Of a stretch of 20,893 nucleotides of DNA, positions 5,828-10,415 are shown in pieces. The translations under genes and the position numbers were made by a program. Location: positions 1 through 20,893 of IMG/VR virus record IMGVR_UViG_3300031658_000180. One strand, 5' to 3'. This DNA comes from a virus. Numbering within the stretch: position 1 is the stretch's first letter; each line of letters starts with the position of its first letter. Below the pieces are notes generated by a model. It saw only the letters and a list, made by a program, of their open reading frames with translations. It was not told where the DNA came from and ran no database searches.

Positions 5828-6138
5828 TAAGAGAAATAACACAGTGGGATTTTGTAAACGCTTTCAGTAGTTCAGATAATTATAAAGATAGTTTCTCTTA
5901 TGAGGGACTGATTGAACTCTTTGAATTCTTTGAGCAGTTGGACAATGATTCTGAAACGCCTATCAATTTTGATATGGTAGAGATTGCTTGTACTTATGCA
6001 GAGTATGATAACCTTGCAGAGTTTCAAGATAACTACACTGACGGGAAGGAGATGTTTCCCACAGTCGAAAGTATAGGCTATGTTAGTACAGTGTTAGAGA
6101 TACCTAATACAGAGAGGTTTATTATAGAGCAATTCTAA
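5824..6138 (+). CDS. 104-aa acidic hypothetical protein
   Basis: This acidic protein (many Glu/Asp, few Lys) is coupled to the 62-aa gene by an ATGA overlap. Its features are SYEGLIELFEFFEQLD, then INFDMVEIACTYAEYDNLAEFQDNY. The second pattern, a hydrophobic strand, Cys-Thr-Tyr, and then an 'EY..L.EF...Y' helix, is one I associate with a widespread but uncharacterised phage early-protein family. The acidic surface would fit a DNA-mimic or protein-inhibitor role, but this is speculation. The stop lies just before hairpin leader B. Confidence 0.8.
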   Translation: MIREITQWDFVNAFSSSDNYKDSFSYEGLIELFEFFEQLDNDSETPINFDMVEIACTYAEYDNLAEFQDNYTDGKEMFPTVESIGYVSTVLEIPNTERFIIEQF

Positions 6139-6147
6139 AACCTTACC

Positions 6148-6216
6148 CCGTTTAAACGCCTTCTTAATTGAGGGCTTTGGCGGTATAAACTATTAAACCT
6201 TTAGGAGGTTATGAGA
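6148..6216 (+). promoter_or_regulatory. Hairpin leader B with TTAATT loop and shared ribosome site
   Basis: GCCTTC (6158-6163) pairs with GAGGGC (6170-6175) around the loop TTAATT, and CCG (6148-6150) can close against CGG (6181-6183). A GTTTAAAC site (6150-6157) is built into the left side. ACCTTTAGGAGGTTA follows, identical to leader A. The two leaders look like copies of one regulatory element. Confidence 0.45.
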
Positions 6217-6387
6217 ATGAAGACAACAAAAATATTTGGTATACAATACAGGGGATGGAGTGAAGAACTGAACTTATTTAAGCAGGACTTAGCAAGGATG
6301 CAGGGGCTTGAGTGGTTCAGTTGGTTTATATTAAAACCTATGCTAGTGGTTAGCTGTATAATGTTTGCTATCTTTGGAGGTGTTTAA
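6217..6387 (+). CDS. 56-aa small membrane protein
   Basis: The ATG at 6217 is chosen over the one at 6211 because GGAGG (6204-6208) gives 8-base spacing to the former and only 2 to the latter. The N-terminal part (MKTTKIFGIQYRGWSEELNLFKQDLARMQ) is soluble and mixed-charge. The C-terminal 20 residues (WFILKPMLVVSC then IMFAIFGGV) form a probable transmembrane helix. The TAA stop lies inside a GTTTAAAC palindrome, five bases before the next ATG. The Trp-rich juxtamembrane part (LEWFSWF) is typical of inner-membrane phage proteins. Function is unknown; superinfection exclusion or membrane disruption are possibilities. Confidence 0.7.
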   Translation: MKTTKIFGIQYRGWSEELNLFKQDLARMQGLEWFSWFILKPMLVVSCIMFAIFGGV

Positions 6388-6392
6388 ACATC

Positions 6393-6575
6393 ATGGAAAA
6401 TATAATAGTAAAAGATTTGATAACGCTTGGTAGTCTTTTTGAAAACTTATTCAATCAGACAGGCATAGGTAGGGATAAAAATTATATGTATATGTACAGT
6501 GATACAAGCACGGGCATGGATTACTTTAAGAATTCAATCACAAGAAAATATATAAAAGTTAAGGAGGCTGTTTAA
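6393..6575 (+). CDS. 60-aa hypothetical protein
   Basis: This protein is unrecognised. It begins at ATG 6393, with GGAGG 12 bases upstream inside the previous gene's last codons, so coupling is likely. The product is helical at the N-terminus (MENIIVKDLITLGSLFENLF) and then Tyr/Met-rich (NYMYMYSDTSTGMDYF), ending with a basic ITRKYIKVKEAV. It contains no cysteine and no clear membrane segment. Its TAA stop is also embedded in a GTTTAAAC site (6570-6577), immediately followed by the ATG of a 23-aa membrane microprotein. Confidence 0.65.
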   Translation: MENIIVKDLITLGSLFENLFNQTGIGRDKNYMYMYSDTSTGMDYFKNSITRKYIKVKEAV

Positions 6576-6577
6576 AC

Positions 6578-6649
6578 ATGTTGGCTACTACTATCACTAT
6601 AATTTATATTATAATTGGAATAGGGACAGGTGTCTGGTTTTCAAGGTAG
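6578..6649 (+). CDS. 23-aa transmembrane microprotein
   Basis: This mini-gene starts at ATG 6578 directly after GTTTAAAC, with GGAGG (6563-6567) 10 bases upstream. The product, MLATTITIIY followed by IIIGIGTGVWFSR, is almost entirely hydrophobic until the final Phe-Ser-Arg, so it is a single membrane span with a positive C-terminal anchor. The ribosome site and the stop-start arrangement repeat those of the gene before it. No family is recognisable at this size. Confidence 0.6.
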   Translation: MLATTITIIYIIIGIGTGVWFSR

Positions 6650-6678
6650 AAATTACTCTAAAACCCTGATAGCTTCTA

Positions 6679-6704
6679 AGCCTTTGGTCATGTGGTCAAG
6701 GGCT
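6679..6704 (+). other. Hairpin AGCCTTTG / CAAGGGCT
   Basis: AGCCTTTG (6679-6686) pairs with CAAGGGCT (6697-6704) with one G-U around a 10-base loop, 30 bases after the microprotein stop. It is not followed by a U-run. The stretch 6650-6786 otherwise holds no gene, only two tandem GTTTAAACGAG copies (6762 and 6776). Confidence 0.4.
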
Positions 6705-6786
6705 GAAGTCGTTTAAATATTTACAAGCTCACAGTGAGGACGACAGGAGACGAGAGAGGGTGTTTAAACGAGGTTGTTTAAACGAG

Positions 6787-6903
6787 CTTGACAACCTTAA
6801 CAATTTATGGTAAGGAAAAATAATCCTTGACAACCTTGACAAATTATGATAGGAAAAATTAGGGCTTGACATTCAAACTAATTCATGTATATTAGAAACA
6901 TAA
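6787..6903 (+). repeat. Three tandem 39-bp repeats beginning CTTGACA
   Basis: CTTGACA begins at 6787, 6826 and 6865, an exact 39-base period. Units 1 and 2 are closely similar (CTTGACAACCTT, ACAA, TTATG, then GGAAAAAT). Unit 3 keeps the head but diverges into a functional-looking promoter. Each head also looks like a -35 box, but in units 1 and 2 no -10 box stands at the right distance, so these copies may be binding sites rather than promoters. Confidence 0.65.
6866..6893 (+). promoter_or_regulatory. Sigma70-like promoter P1 of a duplicated cassette
   Basis: TTGACA (6866-6871) and TATATT (6888-6893) are 16 bases apart, followed by a short leader with GGAGAT before the ATG at 6924. The whole promoter-to-start cassette is repeated at 7085-7146, with the block ATTCATGTATA conserved around the -10. 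Confidence 0.65.
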
Positions 6904-6923
6904 ACAAATGGAGATAAAGAAAA

Positions 6924-7082
6924 ATGAAGACACAGATAAAAAGAATTAGGGCTTATACATTTGACAAGAACGGATACCCTATTAATAGTAGGGGCAAAAT
7001 AATTTTAACGAGTAAGATTACTGCTTCGTTTAAACAGTCCGCCAACAACGAAGGTTCACGGGTTACTTGGTTGACAAAATAA
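6924..7082 (+). CDS. 52-aa basic hypothetical protein
   Basis: This small basic protein begins MKTQIKRIRAYTFDKNGYPI and ends GSRVTWLTK; it has about 11 Lys/Arg and two acidic residues. Alternating polar and hydrophobic residues suggest a small beta-strand fold. The start has GGAG at 10-base spacing and stands directly downstream of promoter P1. A GTTTAAAC site is read here as Ser-Phe-Lys-Gln (7027-7038). Its stop codon lies 3 bases before the -35 of the second promoter copy. Function is unknown; nucleic-acid binding is possible from the charge. Confidence 0.6.
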   Translation: MKTQIKRIRAYTFDKNGYPINSRGKIILTSKITASFKQSANNEGSRVTWLTK

Positions 7083-7085
7083 TGC

Positions 7086-7113
7086 TTGACATCTTAGAAG
7101 ATTCATGTATAGT
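7086..7113 (+). promoter_or_regulatory. Sigma70-like promoter P2 of the duplicated cassette
   Basis: TTGACA (7086-7091) and TATAGT (7108-7113) are 16 bases apart, followed by AACAATAAACAAAAAGGAGAT before the ATG at 7144. Bases 7085-7146 align with 6865-6926 across the -35, -10, leader and ribosome site. Confidence 0.65.
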
Positions 7114-7143
7114 AAAACAATAAACAAAAAGGAGATAAGAATT

Positions 7144-7593
7144 ATGAAAGGATTATTACAAACGATAGTGGGTGAGGCAGTTAAGAAGGGATACTACTAC
7201 GCCATTGATTGCGACAGTGGATACGGGTTTACTGACAAGCATTTTTTCCAACACCCTACACAGGATATGTCATTGCTTTGCAATCAGAAACCTGAGGACG
7301 AATACATAGGTGTTGATAACCTTGACGAATGTCATATCTTTTTCTTTACCAAAGAACAAGCAGAGCGTTTAAACAATGCGGTAGGTAAGGTTAGCTCTGA
7401 CCGTGAGATATGGGAGAGCGAGGAAGAGGAGGAGAAGGGGCGATACTTTGATGGGTGGATACTGTGGTCGAACTGGAATGACGGGGTGGAGAGAGTGTGC
7501 GATTATACCTGTAAGTTAGACGAACTGATAGGGCTTAGTAAGATAAGCGACAAGTGGGAAGCAAAAGTTGAAGCGTTTAAACACGCTCTATAA
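7144..7593 (+). CDS. 149-aa hypothetical protein with poly-Glu stretch
   Basis: This protein is unrecognised. The ATG at 7144 is preferred to one at 7105 because 7105 lies inside the P2 promoter and GGAGAT stands 8 bases before 7144. The product is acidic. It opens MKGLLQTIVGEAVKKGYYYA, has many aromatics (GYYYA, HIFFFTKEQAERL, WILWSNWNDG), a run of five Glu at about residues 99-103, and four or five scattered cysteines. The AEQAxRL-type helix followed by an acidic and then Trp-rich region suggests a compact soluble fold. GTTTAAAC occurs twice (7367, read RLN; 7575, read FK). It is probably an early host-directed protein, by context only. Confidence 0.75.
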   Translation: MKGLLQTIVGEAVKKGYYYAIDCDSGYGFTDKHFFQHPTQDMSLLCNQKPEDEYIGVDNLDECHIFFFTKEQAERLNNAVGKVSSDREIWESEEEEEKGRYFDGWILWSNWNDGVERVCDYTCKLDELIGLSKISDKWEAKVEAFKHAL

Positions 7594-7605
7594 AGGAGAA
7601 TGAAA

Positions 7606-7842
7606 ATGAGTAAAGCAAAGTTTATAAATGCAATCTTTGGGATGAGTGTAGAGTTTGATCTTGAAGAGCTAAACATAGATTGGGAAGAGGTAGAGGACTA
7701 CTACATCAAATGGATGGTGCTTCATGTGAGCTTTAAAGATGGCTCAAATCAGGACTATAAACCCACAAACGAGGGTGAGTTAGATGCTAAGTGGGCAGTA
7801 GAAGAAACTATATATGATGATGAATACAGAGAATATCTTTAA
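7606..7842 (+). CDS. 78-aa acidic hypothetical protein
   Basis: This protein is unrecognised. AAAGGAG (7592-7598) sits 7 bases before the ATG at 7606 and only one before an in-frame ATG at 7600, so 7606 is chosen. The product, MSKAKFINAIFGMSVEFDLE and onward, is rich in Glu/Asp and Trp/Tyr (NIDWEEVEDYYIKWMVLHVSF), with strand-like alternation, and ends DDEYREYL. The acidic, aromatic composition resembles its neighbour at 7144. It is co-transcribed from P2 and ends just before the TGTCACA iteron array. Confidence 0.75.
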   Translation: MSKAKFINAIFGMSVEFDLEELNIDWEEVEDYYIKWMVLHVSFKDGSNQDYKPTNEGELDAKWAVEETIYDDEYREYL

Positions 7843-7855
7843 AAGTTTACAAGAT

Positions 7856-7899
7856 TGTCACACTTCTGTCACACCATTGTCACAGTAGTATGATATGAT
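7856..7899 (+). promoter_or_regulatory. Three TGTCACA iterons and overlapping weak promoter
   Basis: TGTCACA stands at 7856, 7867 and 7878, exactly 11 bases apart (one face of the helix). A -10-like TATGAT follows at 7889-7894, for which CTGTCA (7866-7871, within repeat 2) is a 17-base-spaced -35. A second TATGAT is at 7894-7899. Overlap of iterons and promoter suggests repression. The same iteron reappears at 8487 and 8498. Confidence 0.6.
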
Positions 7900-7904
7900 A
7901 AGTT

Positions 7905-7997
7905 TTGTAGTTAGGAGTGAGCCTTTATAAAATCCCACTGAGTGTAGCGTTAAGGCTAAAAGTAAATGAGTACTATACCACCATGCACTAACTACAA
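7905..7997 (+). ncRNA. Structured 5' leader or small RNA
   Basis: TTGTAGTTAG (7905-7914) is the exact complement of CTAACTACAA (7988-7997). Nested inside, AGCCTT (7920-7925) pairs with AAGGCT (7952-7957). The outer stem begins right where transcription from the promoter above should start. A 13-codon frame (ATG 7966 to TAG 8007, containing Pro-Pro) overlaps the right arm but has a poor ribosome site. The region 7843-8051 has no convincing gene; it looks like a regulatory leader for 8052. Confidence 0.45.
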
Positions 7998-8051
7998 CAG
8001 TTGCTAGACCTGTAAAACTAGCACCATTAATTTTAAAAAAAGGAGAATGAT

Positions 8052-8267
8052 ATGAGTAGAATGTATGATAACTTTTGCGAGACAGTAGACAGTATCTATA
8101 TCGCAATCAATGAGAGTGGGTTAAGTGAGGGACTGTTTAAACAACTTCATAAGGAGCAAGGTGCTGACACCACTGCGTATGTAGTGAAGCAACAGTTTGT
8201 TACCTTACCTATGTTTTTTAACGAAGCACTAGACCACGTAACCAAGGAGATAATCAATGAGCACTGA
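8052..8267 (+). CDS. 71-aa helical hypothetical protein
   Basis: This protein is unrecognised. The ATG at 8052 is preceded by AAAAAGGAGAATGAT with GGAG 8 bases upstream. The product is predicted all-helical (MSRMYDNFCETVDSIYIAINESG, then SEGLFKQLHKEQGAD, then PMFFNEALDHVTKEIINEH), mildly acidic, with one Cys. A GTTTAAAC site encodes the LFKQ. It overlaps the following gene by 11 bases. It is expressed behind the structured leader and iterons at 7856-7997, so it is likely a regulated early product. Confidence 0.75.
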   Translation: MSRMYDNFCETVDSIYIAINESGLSEGLFKQLHKEQGADTTAYVVKQQFVTLPMFFNEALDHVTKEIINEH

Positions 8268-8484
8268 AGTAAACAGCACACTCATGGATAACATGAGAGA
8301 CAATGTACATGAGCTATGGGTGCTAGAAGGTAGACCTGATTTAGAGGACGACTGCCTTCAGTATTGTTATGATAATATTGGTAGACCCGTACCTATAACC
8401 ATGATAGAGTTCCTATCTAAACACTGTGGTCAAGCCATGTCGAGTGAAGACTATGAACATATGTCAAAGAAAGAAGAGACATGA
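8257..8484 (+). CDS. 75-aa acidic hypothetical protein
   Basis: This protein is unrecognised. It starts at ATG 8257 inside the previous gene with AAGGAG about 8 bases upstream. The product MSTEVNSTLMDNMRDNVHEL and onward is acidic and helical, with three cysteines (ddClqyCyd and skhCgq). It contains no complete metal-site pattern, although Cys-Leu-Gln-Tyr-Cys and His-Cys could bind metal. It closes the two-gene unit behind the iteron-controlled leader; the second iteron pair begins 3 bases past its stop. Confidence 0.75.
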   Translation: MSTEVNSTLMDNMRDNVHELWVLEGRPDLEDDCLQYCYDNIGRPVPITMIEFLSKHCGQAMSSEDYEHMSKKEET

Positions 8485-8486
8485 TC

Positions 8487-8537
8487 TGTCACATGGTTGT
8501 CACACGATTTGACTTTTGATTTTTTTTATGATACAAT
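8487..8537 (+). promoter_or_regulatory. Two TGTCACA iterons upstream of a sigma70 promoter
   Basis: TGTCACA at 8487 and 8498 repeats the 11-base phasing of the 7856 array. TTGACT (8509-8514) and TACAAT (8532-8537) follow with 17-base spacing. Here the iterons lie upstream of the -35, a position suited to activation. A very AT-rich leader (8540-8600) then leads to the GGGAG ribosome site of the 31-aa gene. Confidence 0.65.
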
Positions 8538-8612
8538 CGGTTAAAACTAACAAAGCAAATAACAAAATAAATATTAATTATTATTTTAATTATTTTAAAA
8601 GGGAGAAAATGT

Positions 8613-8708
8613 ATGGATGATTATATAGAAAATATTATAGATGATTATTATAAAGATGCACCTATGATAGATACAACAGAAGATAGTTGGGAGGTTTATG
8701 ATGATTAG
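8613..8708 (+). CDS. 31-aa strongly acidic microprotein
   Basis: This mini-gene begins at ATG 8613 behind GGGAG (8601-8605) at 7 bases. The product reads MDDYIENIIDDYYKDAPMID then TTEDSWEVYDD, with 12 acidic and one basic residue plus five tyrosines or tryptophans. An upstream ATG (8609) hits a stop after three codons. It overlaps the next gene by 8 bases. The extreme acidity plus aromatics is reminiscent of DNA-mimic or nucleoid-protein inhibitors, but the size permits no family assignment. Confidence 0.55.
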   Translation: MDDYIENIIDDYYKDAPMIDTTEDSWEVYDD

Positions 8709-8946
8709 TTACAAGGAACATAAGGTAACAGAAAAGGTTTATGCCAAGCACCAAGTATCAGATTACATGATGAAGTTGTTTGACTCACCTGAGCATCATA
8801 TGGATGGGGACTTTACAAAGGCTACACCCAAAGAACAATCAGAAATACTTAGGCAGGTTAGTCTGTTTGAGGATAGGATTCATAAACTATTAGGGGTATC
8901 GTTTAAACAAATCGTAAGCTCTAGTAATTTTACTAAAGCAATTTAA
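8701..8946 (+). CDS. 81-aa hypothetical protein
   Basis: This protein is unrecognised. GGAGG (8690-8694) lies 6 bases before ATG 8701 and 3 before ATG 8698; the former is preferred. The product MISYKEHKVTEKVYAKHQVS and onward is helical with balanced charge and several histidines (PEHHMDGD). A C-terminal helix QSEILRQVSLFEDRIHKLLGVSFKQIV carries the Phe-Lys-Gln encoded by GTTTAAAC at 8901. It is co-transcribed with the acidic 31-aa gene and overlaps its end, so the two are probably made in fixed ratio. Confidence 0.75.
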   Translation: MISYKEHKVTEKVYAKHQVSDYMMKLFDSPEHHMDGDFTKATPKEQSEILRQVSLFEDRIHKLLGVSFKQIVSSSNFTKAI

Positions 8947-8957
8947 CAGGAGTTAAT

Positions 8958-9197
8958 ATGATAGAGATAATATTTATACTTGGGGGGTTAGTTGCATTGG
9001 TTGCATCTTTCTTTGTGTACATAGCCTTGTTAGCTAAGGGGAAGATTCAACCACACATACCGCCACGCTACATGAGCAGGGATACTAGGCAACGAGGAAA
9101 CTTTTGGGATACAGAGACTCAGAAGTTTTACAAGTGGCATCAGATAGAAGAACTAAAAAAAATTAGAGAGGTAAGAAATGACACAATATCTAAATGA
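8958..9197 (+). CDS. 79-aa N-terminally anchored membrane protein
   Basis: The first 27 residues (MIEIIFILGGLVALVASFFV then YIALLAKGK) form one transmembrane helix followed by positive charge, so the remaining 50 residues are expected in the cytoplasm. That part is basic and aromatic (PPRYMSRDTRQRGNFWDTE, then KFYKWHQIEELKKIREVR). The ribosome site CAGGAG is about 6 bases upstream of ATG 8958. The 3' end overlaps the next gene by 20 bases. Tethering something to the inner membrane, or interfering with DNA entry, are context-based guesses only. Confidence 0.75.
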   Translation: MIEIIFILGGLVALVASFFVYIALLAKGKIQPHIPPRYMSRDTRQRGNFWDTETQKFYKWHQIEELKKIREVRNDTISK

Positions 9198-9375
9198 AAT
9201 TTTAACAGGTAAGGAACGAGTGAGTGATGAAGAACTTGACAAGGTTGTCACATCTTTATACATGCACAAGACTGAAGACGAGGACTATAACTTAACAACC
9301 TTTGCAAGTGGTAGAACTGTTAAAGAATTTGCAGACAAGCGTAAGAAAGATGAGGTATCTTATGGAGAGGGTTGA
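9178..9375 (+). CDS. 65-aa hypothetical protein
   Basis: This protein is unrecognised. ATG 9178 has GAGAGG upstream and begins within the previous gene. The product MTQYLNEILTGKERVSDEEL and onward is highly charged and helical, with a mixed acidic middle (HKTEDEDYN) and a Lys/Asp C-terminus (FADKRKKDEVSYGEG). No cysteine, membrane helix or known motif is visible. One TGTCACA occurs in the coding sequence (9248), outside the phased arrays and probably by chance. It overlaps the next gene by 14 bases. Confidence 0.7.
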   Translation: MTQYLNEILTGKERVSDEELDKVVTSLYMHKTEDEDYNLTTFASGRTVKEFADKRKKDEVSYGEG

Positions 9376-9550
9376 GGTTGCAGTGGTCGGGCTTTTCTTA
9401 GCGTTGTGGACGTTGATGTCCTTACAAATGCTAACAGCAGCGGAGAAACCACAAGGCATTAGACAATACGAGGTGTGTCGAGATAAACTTTTCACGCCTT
9501 ACCCTGAAGAAGTAAACCAACGAGTATGGAGGAAGTGTATCAATGGCTAA
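9362..9550 (+). CDS. 62-aa exported or membrane-anchored protein
   Basis: I choose ATG 9362 (GATGAGG 6 bases upstream); ATG 9350 is an alternative adding four residues. Residues 6-25 (VAVVGLFLALWTLMSLQMLT) form a signal-anchor or signal peptide, with a possible signal peptidase site after TAA (about residue 27). The predicted exported part has two cysteines (C39, C59) that could form a disulfide, and runs EKPQGIRQYEVCRDKLFTPY to WRKCING. A periplasmic two-Cys mini-domain after a single hydrophobic segment recalls superinfection-exclusion or spanin-type proteins, but the identity is not established. It overlaps the next gene by 8 bases. Confidence 0.65.
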   Translation: MERVEVAVVGLFLALWTLMSLQMLTAAEKPQGIRQYEVCRDKLFTPYPEEVNQRVWRKCING

Positions 9551-9698
9551 AGCAAGAACTAAAACATTAAAGGCTTACATGTCTGCTACCCAAGGCAAGG
9601 GTAAGAAGACAAGTCAAGGTGAGGGTAACGTTAGCACTGCTACCATGAATAAAAATAAACGCAAGTCGTTTAAACAATATAGAGGACAAGGTAAATGA
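9543..9698 (+). CDS. 51-aa highly basic protein
   Basis: ATG 9543 follows GGAGGAAG at suitable spacing. The product, MAKARTKTLKAYMSATQGKG onward to KRKSFKQYRGQGK, contains about 15 Lys/Arg and one Glu, with many Gly, Ser, Thr and Gln, so it is likely disordered and nucleic-acid binding. GTTTAAAC at 9668 encodes Phe-Lys within SFKQ. It ends in an ATGA overlap with the acidic 85-aa gene. A basic protein coupled to an acidic one could be a binding pair, which is an inference. Confidence 0.65.
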   Translation: MAKARTKTLKAYMSATQGKGKKTSQGEGNVSTATMNKNKRKSFKQYRGQGK

Positions 9699-9952
9699 TA
9701 AAAGAAGATAATTTTTTAGCAGAAATGTTTCACGATTTAGATAATGATGGTTCGTTAAATATTAGTGGAGAATATATGGCAGTAGAAGATTATGACACAA
9801 GAATAACTACCCCTAGTTTATCAGTATACTTTACGGAAGGAGAGAGGATTTGTATGCGTCCATATAAAGAGGCTAAAAAATATAACTTACCTATCTACTG
9901 GTCATTTAATGAACGAGAGGACAAGGAAAATAGCACACTAGTTAATGTGTAA
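9695..9952 (+). CDS. 85-aa acidic hypothetical protein
   Basis: This protein is unrecognised. It is coupled by ATGA overlap to the basic 51-aa gene, with GAGGACAAGG upstream. It contains DLDNDGSLNISGEY (residues 14-27), which resembles a calcium-binding EF-hand loop (Asp at 1, 3 and 5, Gly at 6, Leu at 8). The required Glu at position 12 is displaced by one, so binding is doubtful. The rest has strand-like segments (SLSVYFTEGERICMRPYKEA, LPIYWSFNERED). An AT-only inverted repeat (TAAAAAAT / ATTTTTTA) overlaps the stop region but is not a convincing terminator. Confidence 0.7.
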   Translation: MIKEDNFLAEMFHDLDNDGSLNISGEYMAVEDYDTRITTPSLSVYFTEGERICMRPYKEAKKYNLPIYWSFNEREDKENSTLVNV

Positions 9953-9979
9953 AAAATAGCCTTTAATTTTTTAAAACTG

Positions 9980-10008
9980 TTTACATCTTAGCATTAGTGT
10001 GGTATAAT
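9980..10008 (+). promoter_or_regulatory. Extended -10 promoter giving a leaderless start
   Basis: TTTACA (9980-9985) and TATAAT (10003-10008) are 17 bases apart, with TG one base before the -10 (extended -10). Transcription should start at 10015-10016, and the ATG of the next gene is at 10016. Confidence 0.75.
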
Positions 10009-10015
10009 ACAGCCC

Positions 10016-10219
10016 ATGTATTTAGAAGAAAGAGAACAATATCACACAGAGATTCTAACTCGTGAAGAGTATAGAAAATTTGGAGAGTACATGACAGCAC
10101 ACTACCCAAGTGTAGGGCATGTGGTTGAGAAACTAGACGAGACCTTTAGGGTACGTTTAGATAATACACCACTAACATTTTGGGAAGAGATATTAGAATC
10201 AATTAGAGTAGATGACTAA
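10016..10219 (+). CDS. 67-aa hypothetical protein, probably leaderless
   Basis: This protein is unrecognised. The only reasonable start, ATG 10016, has no Shine-Dalgarno (the preceding bases are ATACAGCCC) and coincides with the expected transcription start, so a leaderless mRNA is predicted. The product MYLEEREQYHTEILTREEYR and onward is charged and helical. It includes GEYMTAHYPSVGHVVEKLDETFRVRLDN and ends in an acidic SIRVDD. It looks like a small soluble helix-strand protein. It stands alone between two promoters, with a structured RNA element downstream. Confidence 0.75.
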   Translation: MYLEEREQYHTEILTREEYRKFGEYMTAHYPSVGHVVEKLDETFRVRLDNTPLTFWEEILESIRVDD

Positions 10220-10227
10220 GCATACTA

Positions 10228-10334
10228 TAGGGTAGCCCTCAACAGAACTTCCTTTAACTCTTAGTATTCGACACTGAAGTCGAGCAAGTTTTCGGTGCTT
10301 TGTGCAGAAAGAACCGACCCATTTAAACACCCTA
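10228..10334 (+). ncRNA. Candidate multi-branched RNA element
   Basis: This 196-base gap between genes holds three nested elements. TAGGGT (10228-10233) can pair with ACCCTA (10329-10334). TCGAC/GTCGA (10268-10283) forms a hairpin with a 6-base loop. TCGGT-G-CTTT / AAAG-A-ACCGA (10292-10317) forms a 9-bp hairpin with one mismatch. This could be a small RNA, a processing site or a 3' structure of the preceding transcript. No U-run is present, and no tRNA features fit. Confidence 0.35.
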
Positions 10335-10354
10335 CAAATTAACTAAAATAATAC

Positions 10355-10383
10355 TTGCATTATATATCAACCTATGTTATAAT
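10355..10383 (+). promoter_or_regulatory. Extended -10 promoter of the replication module
   Basis: TTGCAT (10355-10360) and TATAAT (10378-10383) are 17 bases apart, with TGT directly before the -10 (extended -10). Transcription should start near 10390, leaving a leader of about 26 bases with AAAGGAGG before the SSB start. No further promoter of this quality is seen to the end of the window, so the replication and RNR genes may form one long operon. Confidence 0.75.
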
Positions 10384-10415
10384 GTACAGACTTATTACAA
10401 CAAAGGAGGAAACTT

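Noticed and set aside
7858-8106. Minus-strand open frame of 82 codons across the iterons and leader
   Set aside because: It runs against a coherent plus-strand operon, overlaps promoter elements and gene 8052, and has no ribosome site.
9695-9952. EF-hand calcium-binding protein
   Set aside because: DLDNDGSLNISGE lacks the glutamate at loop position 12, and no second loop or flanking helices are evident.
9950-9974. TAAAAAAT/ATTTTTTA inverted repeat as a terminator
   Set aside because: The stem has only A-T pairs and would be too weak; probably a by-product of AT-rich intergenic sequence.
10228-10334. tRNA or tmRNA in the gap before SSB
   Set aside because: There is no acceptor stem, no T-loop GTTCGA pattern and no anticodon arm of the right size.
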